From: Rhynchopus euleeides
Taxonomy: Eukaryota > Euglenozoa > Diplonemea > Diplonemida > Diplonemidae
Direction of reading: 5' to 3'
NCBI GenBank assembly: GCA_963210315.1
Contig: OY723315.1
Location: 62,001-126,000 of the forward strand
DNA: 64,000 nucleotides
Shown here: in pieces, positions 23,653-34,800 of the stretch
Numbering within the stretch: position 1 is the first letter of the stretch
Layout of the letters: each line of letters begins with the position of its first letter
Notes under the pieces: model-generated
The model's input: the letters and a program-made list of their open reading frames with translations, nothing else
Told to the model about the DNA's origin: nothing
Databases searched by the model: none
Made by a program: the position numbers and the translations under genes

Positions 23653-26271
23653 AAAAATAGCAGAGAGAGAGAGAGAGAGAGAGAGAAAATCCAGGGCGGG
23701 TGAGAGTCGAAACCCTCACCCGCCCTTTCTGTTTCCTCCTTCTTTCTCCTCCTCTTCCCCTCCTCCTCCTCATCCCTTCAGCCAGCTCTGCGGACAAAGA
23801 CTCTTGAGGTTTTCTCCCAGCAGCCTCTGACACGCACCTGACTGACCTTGAGACTGAAGGCATCAGAGGGAGTGTGTGTGGAGGGCTGATGGGGTGTGTG
23901 GCAGTCAGGACAGCTGTGATTTGGTGCGACAAGACGCGGGGGCAGTCGTGAACCCTCAGGGATTCCTCAGGCAGAGAGGAAGGTGGAGGGGCGGGGTGCC
24001 TAGCTCTGGGAAGGACAAACTGTGGCGAGCCCCCCATCTGACTACAAAACCCCCCCGGCAGAGGGGTGGGTATTGGCCTTCTTTTTGCTTCCGCGCGTTT
24101 CCATTCGTACATCATTTTGTGCCGGAAAAGGAGCTCGCGGGTTTGACACAGAGCGGGAGGCGTACCACCTCTCCTGCAGCCACTCTCTCCCCTACCTCCA
24201 TGAGACTATAGAAAAAAAATGGGGCTCGTTTGTTGGAACCCTACTACTAAATAGCCCTGCCACAGAGAGCAACAGGGTTGGGGGGAGGGGGGGAAGGGGG
24301 GGGTGCCCAACTGGATGGGATCACGCACTGCCCCCGCCCCGTCACACGTGGAGAAGATAAACAGGGGACACGATGAAGCACAACACGCGCGTCACAGCAG
24401 AAAAAAAAACACATGAAGCTCCATCAACTCGCACCCCACACACACACACACACACACCCCTGCTGACTCGAGTTCAGCTGGAGGAGGTGTGGCATTTTTC
24501 CTCTTGGGGTGGGGAAGGGGGGAGGGGGGGGCAGACAGCATGCGGGCAACAAAATGAGATTGGTTTGCCGAATCAGGGATTTTTTTTGCAGGAAGACGGA
24601 GATTTGATGCCTGGGGTGAGAGAGGGGGACCAGGCAGCGCGGTGGCAGGCGGCGAGGGTCTGGCATATATATTGGTGGCTTCTGCATGGGGGAGAACTCT
24701 CGCCACTGAGAGGCCCCCCACTCTGTTGGCTCGCGTGCTGAAGAGGGTTCCGTGGTGAAATGTCAACACGGTGACACACTCCTCTCGCTCTCGTTGGGTC
24801 GCTTTTTTCCCGCGGAGTTGAGAATTGAATAAAAACGTAGATTGTGTGGGTGTGGGGGTGTGGCCTATGGTCTTGAATCACATGGGGGGGAGAAAAGTAT
24901 CAGGAATAAATAGAGTAACAGAGACACACAAAACTCAAGGTATGGGGGTCCCACCCCCACCCCCCTCCTCTCTCTCTTCACCTCGGTCCCCCGACACGCC
25001 CCCCCCCCCCCCCCCACACCCCACACACGCACGCACGAGCCACATTTTTTCTCTTTGCACCTGCACATCGCAGGCACTGCAAAAAAAAAAGTGAGGACAC
25101 GGAACACAATAACAAAGCAACACGGCTGTCAACAAAATGTGTGGGGTTTTGGGGGGGGTGGGGATGAGAGATCCCAGAACAGCAACAGCACACAACAACG
25201 ATAACTTTTTTTTGAACACGCGGGACACACGGGTAGTATAGATAAGGCACAGTGCACACACACACACACACACACACCACGACCACACCCAACAACAACC
25301 CCCCCTGTCTGCTTGCTCCACAACAGAGAGCAAAAAGGGGGGCTGGCCCATTTGAATCCGTTGCCAGGGATATCCTCCCTGCATTCACATTGCCAAAACA
25401 AGTGGAGCTGGCCAAGGGTGTCTCCTTCGCTCGGGCAACTCCTTTGGCGTACCACACCGTCGCTGTTGGTTTTCGGCTGAATTTTGCTTTGTTTTTTCCG
25501 CCATTTTTTTTGTGGGGAGGCAACACGCTTTTTCTCTAGTTTTGTTCGGAAACGAAAGAGGGGAGCAGAGGTGGGGGGGAATAAACCCCCACCCAGTGCA
25601 CTTCGAACCCCGCCCCGTCCCACGCAGGTGCGTGAATCGTTGATATTTTTTGTGGAGAGCGTAGGCCATACACCGAGCACCTTGCTCTCAATGATTCCCC
25701 ACAACACCACCAACACACAGATATGGGGACAGGGCTGGGGGTCGCATCCCCTCTCAGTTGCCGACACGGCGGGGAGACTTTAGATTTGGCAGTGAGGCGG
25801 TTGGGGCCGACTGTACACAGTTCTAGACCCGGCGACAGCCAACGCGCCCACGAAAATGCCATACAGCTGAGCCCAACACAGGCCCACGAGGCCTCACCCC
25901 CCCCTTGCGCCGTGCGTATGGATGCGACACTCTGTTTCCTGTCCCCTCCCCACCCGCCCTCCTGGCTGGAGGCTGCGTGTGATCCTGCCCTGCCAGATAC
26001 CCTCAAGTAGAACAGGGGGAAAGCGTCTCTTCTGTCTCTGCGCGGCGTCTGGCGGGGTCTCTGACACACGTGGCGGCGTCACGCCCCCTTGGGGGTGTTC
26101 GTGGCAGGGGTGGGGTGGGGCGATTGCGAAGAAGGGCGCGGGCAGCGGAAGCAAGGGGGGGTTATGTTTGTTTGGTTCTGATTTTTTTTCGGTCAGGAGT
26201 ATCAACACCAGGGTATAAGATAGACTTTTTTTCTGGCGCCGTTTTCCGGTTTTTCTGGTTTTGAAAATTTT
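23653..26271. other. Gene-free spacer rich in simple repeats
   Basis: About 2.6 kb. It begins with an (AG)n run at 23662-23687 and carries (CA)n runs near 24440-24457 and 25253-25276, G-runs at 24280-24302 and 24520-24530, and a C-run at about 24999-25013. Open frames on both strands give low-complexity Pro/Gly/Cys or His/Thr proteins with no domain and no consistent splice joins. I see no gene. Confidence 0.55.
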
Positions 26272-26296
26272 TCGCGCGCGCCTTCGGCGCGCGCGA
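26272..26296. repeat. GC-only inverted repeat, 11-bp stem
   Basis: TCGCGCGCGCC, a TTC loop, then GGCGCGCGCGA: a perfect 11-bp stem with a three-base loop. It sits just right of a T-rich stretch with CCGGTTTT words. Function unknown. Confidence 0.75.
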
Positions 26297-26447
26297 CCCG
26301 CGCAAACCCTCCCAGAATCTGAGAGGGCCCAGTGCCTGCGCGCGTCCTGTCGTACTGAGGCTGCTTGGTGGGGCAGGCGCAGCAGCTGCTTTGAAAGTTT
26401 GGACTCTCGGCCAAAAAACCGGTCTGGTGCAATGTTTTTACGCAGGT

Positions 26448-26496
26448 GGGTCTGGGGGGCGGAGCCCCCCAGCCGCCGGAGGCCACGGTAGTGAAC
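26448..26496 (-). repeat. GC-hairpin dispersed repeat, copy 7 (solo)
   Basis: Reverse-complement core with an intact hairpin centre and the GTAGTGAACATCTG edge. No partner copy within 200 bp on either side, unlike copies 1-6. Confidence 0.88.
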
Positions 26497-26933
26497 ATCT
26501 GTTCCCTACAGTCTGGATTCGCTTGTAAGTAGGAAGGCTTCACTGTATCGCAGCCCGGCCAGCAGGAGATCACTGGTCCTTGAGGGTTCAACCTTCAGGG
26601 TGGAGGAGGACGTGGGAGCGACCACTCGTGACAGGTGTGCGTTGTGGGTGGAGTGGATGCACGGCAGACCTTGTCATGGCCAAAGGGTCCACGAGATCTC
26701 CGCCACGTAGAGCCTAGACGAGAGTTTTCGAGGAGATGGGCACCTAGCTGTGACGACAGGCAACAAACAAATCTCATCTGTTAGTTGCCCCCAATAGGCT
26801 TGGCGACCTTCAAGACTGCTTGAAAGTCGTTCGTGTTCTCGTCTCAGCCCTCCAGACAAGCAGATCTGTCTCGAGTTGGTGGGCTGTCGCCATGTATTCG
26901 ATGGCACCGAGTGACGCTGCACAGAGGCAGACG

Positions 26934-26985
26934 ACACGGTGAACTCCAGCGGAGGTTACCCTACCTCCGCTGGAGTACACCGTGT
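26934..26985. repeat. Long hairpin in spacer
   Basis: The left arm runs ACACGGTGAACTCCAGCGG AGGT and the right arm ACCTCCGCTGGAGTACACC GTGT around a loop of about 6 bases (TACCCT). Pairing is continuous except for one A-A mismatch. It could be a foldback transposon core or an RNA hairpin; nothing distinguishes these. Confidence 0.85.
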
Positions 26986-27082
26986 CTCCCATGAGTCTCA
27001 ACTAGCGGGAGTCTGAGCGTAAACTAGCTGGAAAATAGACTCCCGTCTCCAGTACAGACTGCAGTCTTAGACTCCCTCTTAG

Positions 27083-27107
27083 ACATGGTGGCTGGAGTCC
27101 ACCATGT
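27083..27107. repeat. Short perfect hairpin
   Basis: ACATGGTGG, then a seven-base loop (CTGGAGT), then CCACCATGT. The loop repeats the CTGGAGT word found in the arm of the hairpin 100 bp to the left. Confidence 0.7.
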
Positions 27108-27455
27108 GTGCACCTTCAAAACAGAAGAGACCTGCATGACGAGGGCATCACCACCCACCGGGCCACCCGCTAGGTCCATTTTTTCTTCTCCGCTTCTCTG
27201 CCTTCTTTGGACTATTTGGGCTCTGTGCGGATCACGATGGGGTCACTTTCTATTTTTTATGGCGTTTTTTCTGACTGTTTTACTGTCCCAAAGTCACAAA
27301 AAAAACCGCCAAAAATGAGACCGACCTTTTTTTTTTTTCCAGAAAACCGGGAACCGGGAAACCCTGGTTTTGAAAACCGGAAAACCAGACCTATCTTATC
27401 CCCTGATCAACACACCAGAGCAAAGGGGGGGGGGAGGAGGGAGGTCAGGGCATCT

Positions 27456-29217
27456 CTAGTTGATGCGGTCGTCGTCGCCCTCGTCCGCCTCGTCGTCGAT
27501 AACCCAGTTCTCCGGTGCCTGCTGGGTGGGTGTGCATGTGGGTGTGGCCATGTTTCTAGAGTCGACCATGTGCAGATCATGAGGCAGGTCCTTGAGCGGT
27601 GATGTAATGGAGAAGGATTCGGCACCACAAACACAGAGAGAGTCATGTGTTGGTTGTGGCTTGTGTGGGCCGGTCGCCAACATACCTCGTCGTCCTGCGG
27701 CAGCTCGTTGAACTTGTCGGGGGCGATGAACTGCTTGGCCATCACCCTGTTCTTGTAGATGAGGAAGGCCACAACAGCAAGCAGCACAATCACCAGCAGC
27801 ACCCAAGCAGCGCCACCCGAGCTGCCGCCGCTGCTGTAGGCGTCACGGCAGTAGAGGTGTGAGGTCTCACCGCAGCACTTCACATAGGAGTCCTCAGTCT
27901 TGCTCCGGCGCAGGAACTTGCCGTTGGCGCAGGCCATGTGGTTGCGCACAGTGCACTTGTTGGTCTCGCGGCTGCAGGTCAGCCCCACGCAGTCGGAGCC
28001 GATACGCTTGCACAGCGCCTTGGCCTCGTCCATCTCCAGCTCGTCGTGGTTGTCGCCCACGAAGCACGAGATGTACCTCAGCTCCTCCTTCTCGAAGACG
28101 CAGTCGTCACCCTCACGGCATGCCTCCTGCGCCGGGTCCACGTCCGGGTCCATGCAGTAGCCGTTGGCAGAGCAGGTGCGGAGGGCTTCGCAGTCACAGT
28201 CAGACTCGCACGCGCTATGGTGGAACTCCTTCAGGAAGTAGCACGGGCTGTTGCAGACAGCGCCGTGCGACGTAGAGCACTTGGGCAGGAAGGTGGAGGT
28301 GCCCTGGTGGTCTGTCAGGACGGTCTCGTGCGGTGCCACGCAGTGGGTGTGCGTCAGGCACTTCAGCGGGTCCTCGGGGGTGCCACGCCCAGTGCACTGC
28401 ACCCCGTTGCAGAAGGTCTCGGTACCCTTCGCCGTCTTCCGCATTGTCTCGCACTTCGTCTTCGCGTCATCCAGGCTCAGCGTCTGCCGGCCCGCCGGGT
28501 CCACGTCACAGTTGAACTTGCTGTACTCATGCGACTCCCACGTGCAGTCGGCAGGGGGCGTCGAGTCCTTGGCGGTCTGTGTGTGTGTGTGACGAACAGA
28601 GTGGCTTGTGGCACTGCATACCATGGTGTAGGAGAACGCGCCGTCCTGCTTGACCTGCGTCTCGCAGGTGCCCGCCTCGCGGATCGAGCAGTTCACCGAC
28701 GTCGCCGGATCACCGAAGCACGTCACACCGAAGCAGCCGGTGCCGCGCTCGGCACAGTCGATCTTCCGCTCCAGCAGCGACCCGAGGACCGGGTTCGCAT
28801 CACCAACGCTGCACCCAATGTACTGTGTTGGTGTGGTATTGGGGCGTGTCGTCATGTGAAATCAACTCATACCGTGTTCGGCGACAGAGGGGTGAAGTCG
28901 AACTTGTTCAACTCGCACGTCTTCACGTAGGTCTTCTCCTCAGACGTGGACTCCTTCAGGAAGTGGTGGTCACTGCAATCCGCACCGAGGTGGAACCGGG
29001 ACGAGCACTGTGTCTGGTCCTTGTTGCACGTCACACCACGGCAGTCAGACCCCAGGTTCTTGCACTCAGCAAGCATGGCCTCAAGCGTGCCCGACTCCTG
29101 CCCGTCCTTCATGGCGAAGCACGAGATGTACGTGTTGTCATGCAGCTCCCAGCACGTCTCGTCAAGCCCGGTGGCGGCACCGAGGAGGCACGCGAACACA
29201 AGGCACGAAGCACGCAT
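27456..29217 (-). CDS. Cysteine-rich type I membrane protein, modular ectodomain
   Basis: Four exons: 29217-28873, 28822-28622, 28576-27686 and 27590-27456; all introns phase 0; 523 residues. MRASCLVFACLLGAATG is a signal peptide. The ectodomain has repeated modules of about 80-90 residues with a shared cysteine pattern: ETCWELHDNTYISCF ... LGSDCRGVTC, then YIGCSVGD ... GCFGVTCFGD, then CTWESHEYSKFNCD ... FCNGVQC, and DDCVFEKEELRYISCF ... IGSDCVGLTC. A short cysteine-dense stretch (ESDCDCEALRTCSANGYC) lies before the last module. One membrane span follows (WVLLVIVLLAVVAFLIY), then a tail of about 60 residues ending in acidic DDEADEGDDDRIN. I do not recognise the module as a named domain. Two introns are only 50 and 45 bp, the shortest in the window. 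Likely a surface adhesin or receptor, by inference from topology only. Confidence 0.85.
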
Positions 29218-29658
29218 TGTTGATGATAATGACCTGCGGGTGGCTGTGGTGTCACGGCACGCAGCTGCCCAATGCAGCACCAAAGGGGGCACCCGGGATG
29301 GGATAATGCACCAACCAAAAGGCACCACAGCAGCGGTGAAGACCACAGAACCAAGGCAAGCCACCACACAATTGGGAGACGGGTAACCAGAAAACAACGG
29401 GTAGCCAGAAAACAACCGTGCGGAGGGGAGGTGCGGGGCGGGGGGCGGGGCTGGGGCAATACGCCGGGCAGGCGGGCCTGCCAGGGATGGCCTTCTTTTC
29501 TGCGCGAAAACAGACACACCCCCACACCCTTTGCTTTACCATATCTGCATGTGTAAGTGTTGTACTACCCTGATTCAGGGACGAGACGAGAGGCGGTGAT
29601 ACAGGGCAGGCGAGCTGCATGCTGGTCTTCTGTGCAGGTGCCGCACATATGTGCCTCC
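29218..29658. other. Spacer, 0.44 kb
   Basis: Intergenic region between the membrane-protein start and the ankyrin-protein stop. It includes a short duplicated word (GGTAACCAGAAAACAAC / GGTAGCCAGAAAACAAC at 29383-29418). No gene seen. Confidence 0.5.
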
Positions 29659-31074
29659 CTAGGCCTGCAGCATGATGCTGTAGGTGGCTCCCAGCAGCGC
29701 CTCCTCGGGATACGGGTTGGACGTAATGAACATGAAGCGGAACCTCGCTGCAGCCAAGGGGGGGAAGTTCTGCTTCTCCAGGTCTGGCGCGGAGGCCAGC
29801 AGGGCTGGAGTGATCAACGCCTCATACTGTGCCGCCTCAGTGAATGCGTTGCGTAGCAGCATGTCTGGCAGCCCCTCATGCACAGCCTTCAGCGCGAGCA
29901 GCGCTTCCTTGTGGCAGGGCGCGTGGTTCAAATCCAGGATGAAGGCCCTGCCCTGCTTGACTGCCCCCAGAAGTGCCTCCGCCAGTTTGACGGGCTGCAT
30001 CTGTGTGGGGTTCGACTGGTCCACCACAACGACGTTGCGGTACTTCAGGTAGGAGCGCCCGTTCTCAGAGGCGTCGATGATGGTGGCACACTTCCCCGTC
30101 TTGAGGATTTCCCCCGCTGCATCCTGCACAATATCCGGCAGCTGCGTCAGACCGATCTTGACGTTCACCTTGAGCCCGCCTGCGGCGTCCACCTTGTGCT
30201 GGCGCACCTTGCTGCGTGCATGCGAAAGCTTCTGCTCTGCTTCGTCCTTCCTCACACGCAGGGTGTCGACGCGCTGCTCCGCCTCCTCGATGAGAGGCAC
30301 GAGGCTTTCGGCTGCCCGGTGGTTGCCCTGGCACTTTGCGTTGTCGTGCTCCAGGATCCGCGACTCGCGTATCTTGAGGGCCGCCTGCCACTCCGACTGC
30401 AGCGCCTCGAATGCGTTCTGCAGCTCCTTCTCCTCCGACACGAGGCCCTGCTCGATCTGCGCCGTCTGCGCCTTCTCCTGGCTGGCAGCCGCCTCCCTCC
30501 CCTCCAGCAGCGCGAAGGTCTTCTGGATATCCCACGTGCGCAGAATCGCCTTGATGGCAGATGCCACAGGCACCTCCTCCGGGTCCCACTCCCTCGGCAC
30601 GGTCTTCTTGATCTTGTCGCGCGGCGGCGCGTCTTCGGCATCTGCGTCGGATGCAGCTGCGGCAGCAGCAGCCTCTGCCTCCGCCTCCGCCTCGTCGTCC
30701 GTCACCTCCTCATACTCTTGGGGCAGCAGCTTGCGTGGGTCTGCCCCGCCCTCCAGGAGCGGCAGCACCACCTCCTCGTGCTCGTTGAAGCAGGCGCGGT
30801 AGAGGGGTGTGCGCCCGAACTGCCCCCGTTGGTTGGGGTCAGCGCCCTTCTCCAGGAGGCGTGCAACGACGCCGACGGCGTTGCCAGCCGCAGCTTCGCT
30901 GAGGGGGCTGAAGGTGTCGGCGGGGAAGATCTTCGGATCCGGCTCGAGCGGCAGCTTCGGTGGGCCCTTCAGAAGCTCCTCCACCGCCTCCAGCTCCCCA
31001 TCGAACGCGGCCTCGAGCAGATCTTCGTACTTCCGAAGGATCCGGTCACGTACCTTCTGCTCGTCGGAAGACAT
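29659..31074 (-). CDS. Ankyrin-repeat coiled-coil protein, possibly IQANK1-like
   Basis: Single exon of 471 residues from the ATG at 31074 (MSSDEQKVRDRILRKYED). Two ankyrin-like repeats are visible at about 45-112: FSPLSEAAAGNAVGVVARLL EKGADPN and RTPLYRACFNEHEEVVLPLL EGGADP. An acidic Ala/Glu/Asp stretch follows (115-150), then a charged coiled coil (about 195-295), then a compact C-terminal domain (about 300-471) containing KTGKCATIIDA, RNVVVVDQSNP and AFILDLNHAPCHKEALLAL. This order, and the C-terminal region, remind me of the IQANK1 family (IQ and ankyrin domain protein), but I see no clear IQ motif. The C-terminal domain has alternating hydrophobic strands as in P-loop proteins, yet no convincing GxxxxGK motif. 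Function unknown. Confidence 0.75.
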   Translation of the reverse strand: MSSDEQKVRDRILRKYEDLLEAAFDGELEAVEELLKGPPKLPLEPDPKIFPADTFSPLSEAAAGNAVGVVARLLEKGADPNQRGQFGRTPLYRACFNEHEEVVLPLLEGGADPRKLLPQEYEEVTDDEAEAEAEAAAAAAASDADAEDAPPRDKIKKTVPREWDPEEVPVASAIKAILRTWDIQKTFALLEGREAAASQEKAQTAQIEQGLVSEEKELQNAFEALQSEWQAALKIRESRILEHDNAKCQGNHRAAESLVPLIEEAEQRVDTLRVRKDEAEQKLSHARSKVRQHKVDAAGGLKVNVKIGLTQLPDIVQDAAGEILKTGKCATIIDASENGRSYLKYRNVVVVDQSNPTQMQPVKLAEALLGAVKQGRAFILDLNHAPCHKEALLALKAVHEGLPDMLLRNAFTEAAQYEALITPALLASAPDLEKQNFPPLAAARFRFMFITSNPYPEEALLGATYSIMLQA

Positions 31075-31812
31075 AGCAAAAAAGGTAGGACAGCCACCCG
31101 CTTGCAACCCCTCGACCCTGGGAGGGAGGGGGTGGGTTTGGGTGTGGCACTCAACCCTTGCATGGAGGGGGCAGAGGGGGGTGGGGGTGGTCTCGCAGGT
31201 CGCTTCGAGCAAAACAATGTGGTGGTGTTAGGGGAGGGGGAGGGGGGCAGCGTCAGGCGTGGTTGCAGATCGGATGCAGCAGCAGCACGGCAGTGCGGCG
31301 ATAGCTTTGGCGGCATGCATATGTTGTAGCACACAGGCTGGCGGGTGGGGAGAGGGGCTAGACCCGCATCGTTGGGCGTCGGTGATGGGGTATTCGGCAA
31401 AGAACAATCCAAAAAGGAACATAGAATCCACCTTGGTGGGGTGGGGGAGTACACCCGCTGTGATGCGGTGCGGAAGCACCACAAACATCCGGGATGTTCT
31501 CGGCAACAAACCTGGGGGAGGGCGGGGGGGGTGAAGGGAAAGACGCCTTCGCTCAGAAAAAACAGAAAAACCGAAGGGTGGGGAACAAGGTATAGGCGAT
31601 TCCCCCCTGCCCCCTTTTTCTCTCTCGTTTGCACACAGTTTTTGACACGGTGTCAAAACACACACAGCGGCACAGGAGCGAAAAAAAAAGACACCCATTG
31701 ACCCCCCCCCCCACCCCTTGAGACACACAGTAACGAAAACTGCAAGGCGGAACGGAAGTTCTTCGGAGCGGCAGCCCGACCCACCCCCTCCTGCCACCAC
31801 ACCCCCACGACG
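31075..31812. other. Spacer, 0.74 kb
   Basis: G/C-homopolymer-rich intergenic sequence with runs near 31230, 31516 and 31705. No gene or RNA recognised. Confidence 0.5.
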
Positions 31813-34800
31813 CTAGAGCAGCTCTCGCAGGGGCACAGGGGCCTCCCTCTGCCGCCCCCTCTGCCTGCGTGTGGGGCTGGTGCTGTACACCCTGTCCCAC
31901 CGGTCTACACGGACCTGCAGCTGCATGCCTGGGCCTGCCTTGGCCTGCTGTGTATACAGCGCTGTGCCGGGGTGCCGGAACTTCCCCGTCACCTTCACGG
32001 TGCCAAACGCCTCCCGCTCCGTCTTGGCGCCGAAGTTGTCGTTCCACTGGTTCTCCCGCAGCTTCATGCGCATGGCGCCCTTCCTCGCAGACGGTGCCCC
32101 GTGGCTGTACTGCGACCTATCGGGGGGCACGGCGTTGGCGGAGGACGTTGCCTGCATGACCTCCACCTCCTCGTTGGCATGCGCGATGTGGCGCTGGTTC
32201 CGCACCAGGCGCTGGTGGAGGCTGAGCAGCTGCGCCTCGCATGCGTTCAGATCCCTGAGGCGCTTCGACAGCACCGAGGGGGGTGAGGGCGCGATGCGGG
32301 GCTGCGTGTAGTCGAAGGAGGCCTGCCCATGCATCACATCGCAGAGCGTGTCGTCCCCCACAGGCGACGCTGCACGCTTGGGTGACGTGCCGCGGGGCGA
32401 AGTGTAGCCGCGGGTGAATCGCTTCGCGGCAGGCGACGAGACAGGCGGCGCAGGGCGGGGGCGGGACCCCCTCTGCAGGGCCTCCTGCATCGCCTCCACG
32501 GCACGCCAGCACAGCCCCACGAAGACCCTGTTGCAGGCGCCCTTGATGCTGATGCGGTGGCGGCTTTCGTCGAGCGCGAGGCGCTGTGCCGCACACCACT
32601 CGCGCATGTCCCTGCACAGGTTGGCGTACTGCGCGCTGCCCAGGGAGAGGAGGAGGAACTCCCACTCATTGGAATCCGCGTCGTCGCCGCACTTCGCCCC
32701 GGTGGCGGCGCCTTGCAGCGCCGCGTTGCACAGAGCCTCCCACTCGTGGTGCTCTGCCTGCCGCATCACCTCCCGCTCGTGCAGCTCTGCGAAGTCGAAA
32801 GTGTCGCTGTGGTGGTGGTGTGGGGTGGTGGGTTGGCTGGCGGCGGGGCCATCAAAAGGCTTCGCTAAAAAAGGGTGTGCTTTGGTGTCCCATGCTGTGT
32901 CCCGCTGGGCATACATATCCTGCTGGTGTGAGCACAGCTTGACCTTCTCAAGCACCAGCGTGTCGTCGTACTGCTTCCGCATCTTCGACATGATGCTGTG
33001 GTTGTTTTGGGTGGGGTGGTGGCAGGGAGATGGCAGCGCTGTGTGTGTGTGTGCCGAGTCCAACAATATCAGGCGGGGGGTACCAAGTGTGTTGCCACCC
33101 ACCGTCCACGGCGTGTGCATACCTCGCCAGCTCTGATGTCTCCTGGGCTGCCCACTGAGCCCGCAGCAGCTCCTCGTGCCGCTGCACCTTCCGCAGGCCT
33201 TGCGCGATGAGCGCCGACAGCTGCAGGAGGGGAAGGGGGTTGTGACGCGGCAAGCATTGCGGAGCATACCCCGGAGACATGCGCCCTCCAGATGGAGAAC
33301 AGCTCGTCCCTCTCGTGGGAGGACCTCTGGGCTCGGTGTGCGAACTGTGGCGGTGGTGGTGGTGGGCTTGTAGTTGTTGGTGCATCACGGCGGTCCGCTC
33401 CGAGGGGGTGCGACTTTCCCTCCCTGCCGCTGGGCTTCCCAACCACATCGGTTGTGCACTGGCAGCAGGGGACACACCTCGTTCCGCTGCAGCTCCACAA
33501 GTGAGATGCCGCAGTTCTCCAGCGCCTGCAGCCGCGATACCCTGCGCATCGTCTGCAGGTGGTCGTGCTGCACAGCCTTGCGCTGGTGCGCTTCGCTGCT
33601 GAACAGTGCCAGCAGGAGACGGTCGGGGATCCGCTTCGGTGCTCGGCGCTCCCTCTCCTGTAGGCAGGGTGTGGTGCAGGGGTGGTGGGCAGGAGGCGCA
33701 GGTGCCTGCCGCAACGACGAAACCCGCTGCAGAAGCGGAGGCAGCGGCGGGTGCTGCTGGTGCATACCTCGCGTCTCACAAGGGCCGTCTTGCGTCCCGC
33801 ACGCCCTCGCTGCACAGCTTGTATGCGTGTGGCGGCGCTGATTTGACTCTTCCGCACTTCGCGTCTGGTGTGCGCTTCCTGGCGTGCCGCCCTCCCGCGC
33901 TGCAGGGTCTGGATCTTGACAGCCGCACGGTTCTCCTGGGCGACACACTCCCGCCGCGCCATCGCAGCCTTGCGCCCCTCCCGCCCGCGCTGCACGGCTT
34001 GGATGCGTACCGCCGCTGCCTGCCGCTCGGCTGCCTTCTTCTCTGCATGCAGGCGCGATGTTTCCACACGCGAGGCGAGGCCCTGCGCAGCACACACCAG
34101 CCTGCGTGCGGCTGCCTGGCGCACCTGCTCCCTGTGCCGGCGGCGCCGTGCCGTCTCCTCGCGGGCCTGGCGGCTGCGCTGCATGCATTGGATCTTCGTC
34201 GCCGCATCGTCCTCACGCTTGCGCTGCTTTGCAGCCTTCAGCTCTGTGACAGCAGCGCGCGACGCCCTGCCGCGTGCCAGGGCCTGCACCTTAGAGGCAG
34301 CGAAGGCACGCTCCTGCTCAGCGGCCTGGTCCTCGAGGGCGTCCCGCTTGCCTGCCACTTGCTTGCGTGCGACCCTGCCGCGCTGCGCGGTCTGGATCTT
34401 CGTTGCAGCCGCCTGCCGCTCATCGTCTGCCTTCTGGGCTCTGCGCGCTTCGACGCGGCGCCGCGTCTGCCTGCCGCGCTCCACAGACTGGATCCTGGTG
34501 GCAGCCTCCGCCTCGCGCTTGGCGTTCCCATCCTGCTTGTCGCCCGGCTTGTCGTCCTGTTTGTCCTGATCACGCTGCACACGCTTCTCTGCGACGTCGC
34601 GCCGGGCAGCACGCCCCCGCTGCAGAGATTGAATCTTGACAGCAGCATCGCCCTCCGACAGTCCCTGCTTCTGTGGCGGTTGCTGCTGCTGCTGCTCCTG
34701 CTGGGACGGCTGCTCCTGACCCGGCTGCTCCTGCTGGGATGACTGCTCCTGACCCTGCTGCTGTGTCGGCTGCTGCTGCTGCTTGTGGCGATACTCCTGG

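Larger units (their letters stand above)
26497..27455. other. Gene-free spacer with two hairpins
   Basis: Holds strong inverted repeats at 26934-26985 and 27083-27107, listed separately. A T-rich stretch with CCGGTTTTC / GAAAACCGG words lies at 27328-27390. Related words in inverted orientation at 26225-26270 raise the possibility of an inverted-repeat element of about 1.2 kb spanning 26225-27390. No gene seen. Confidence 0.45.
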
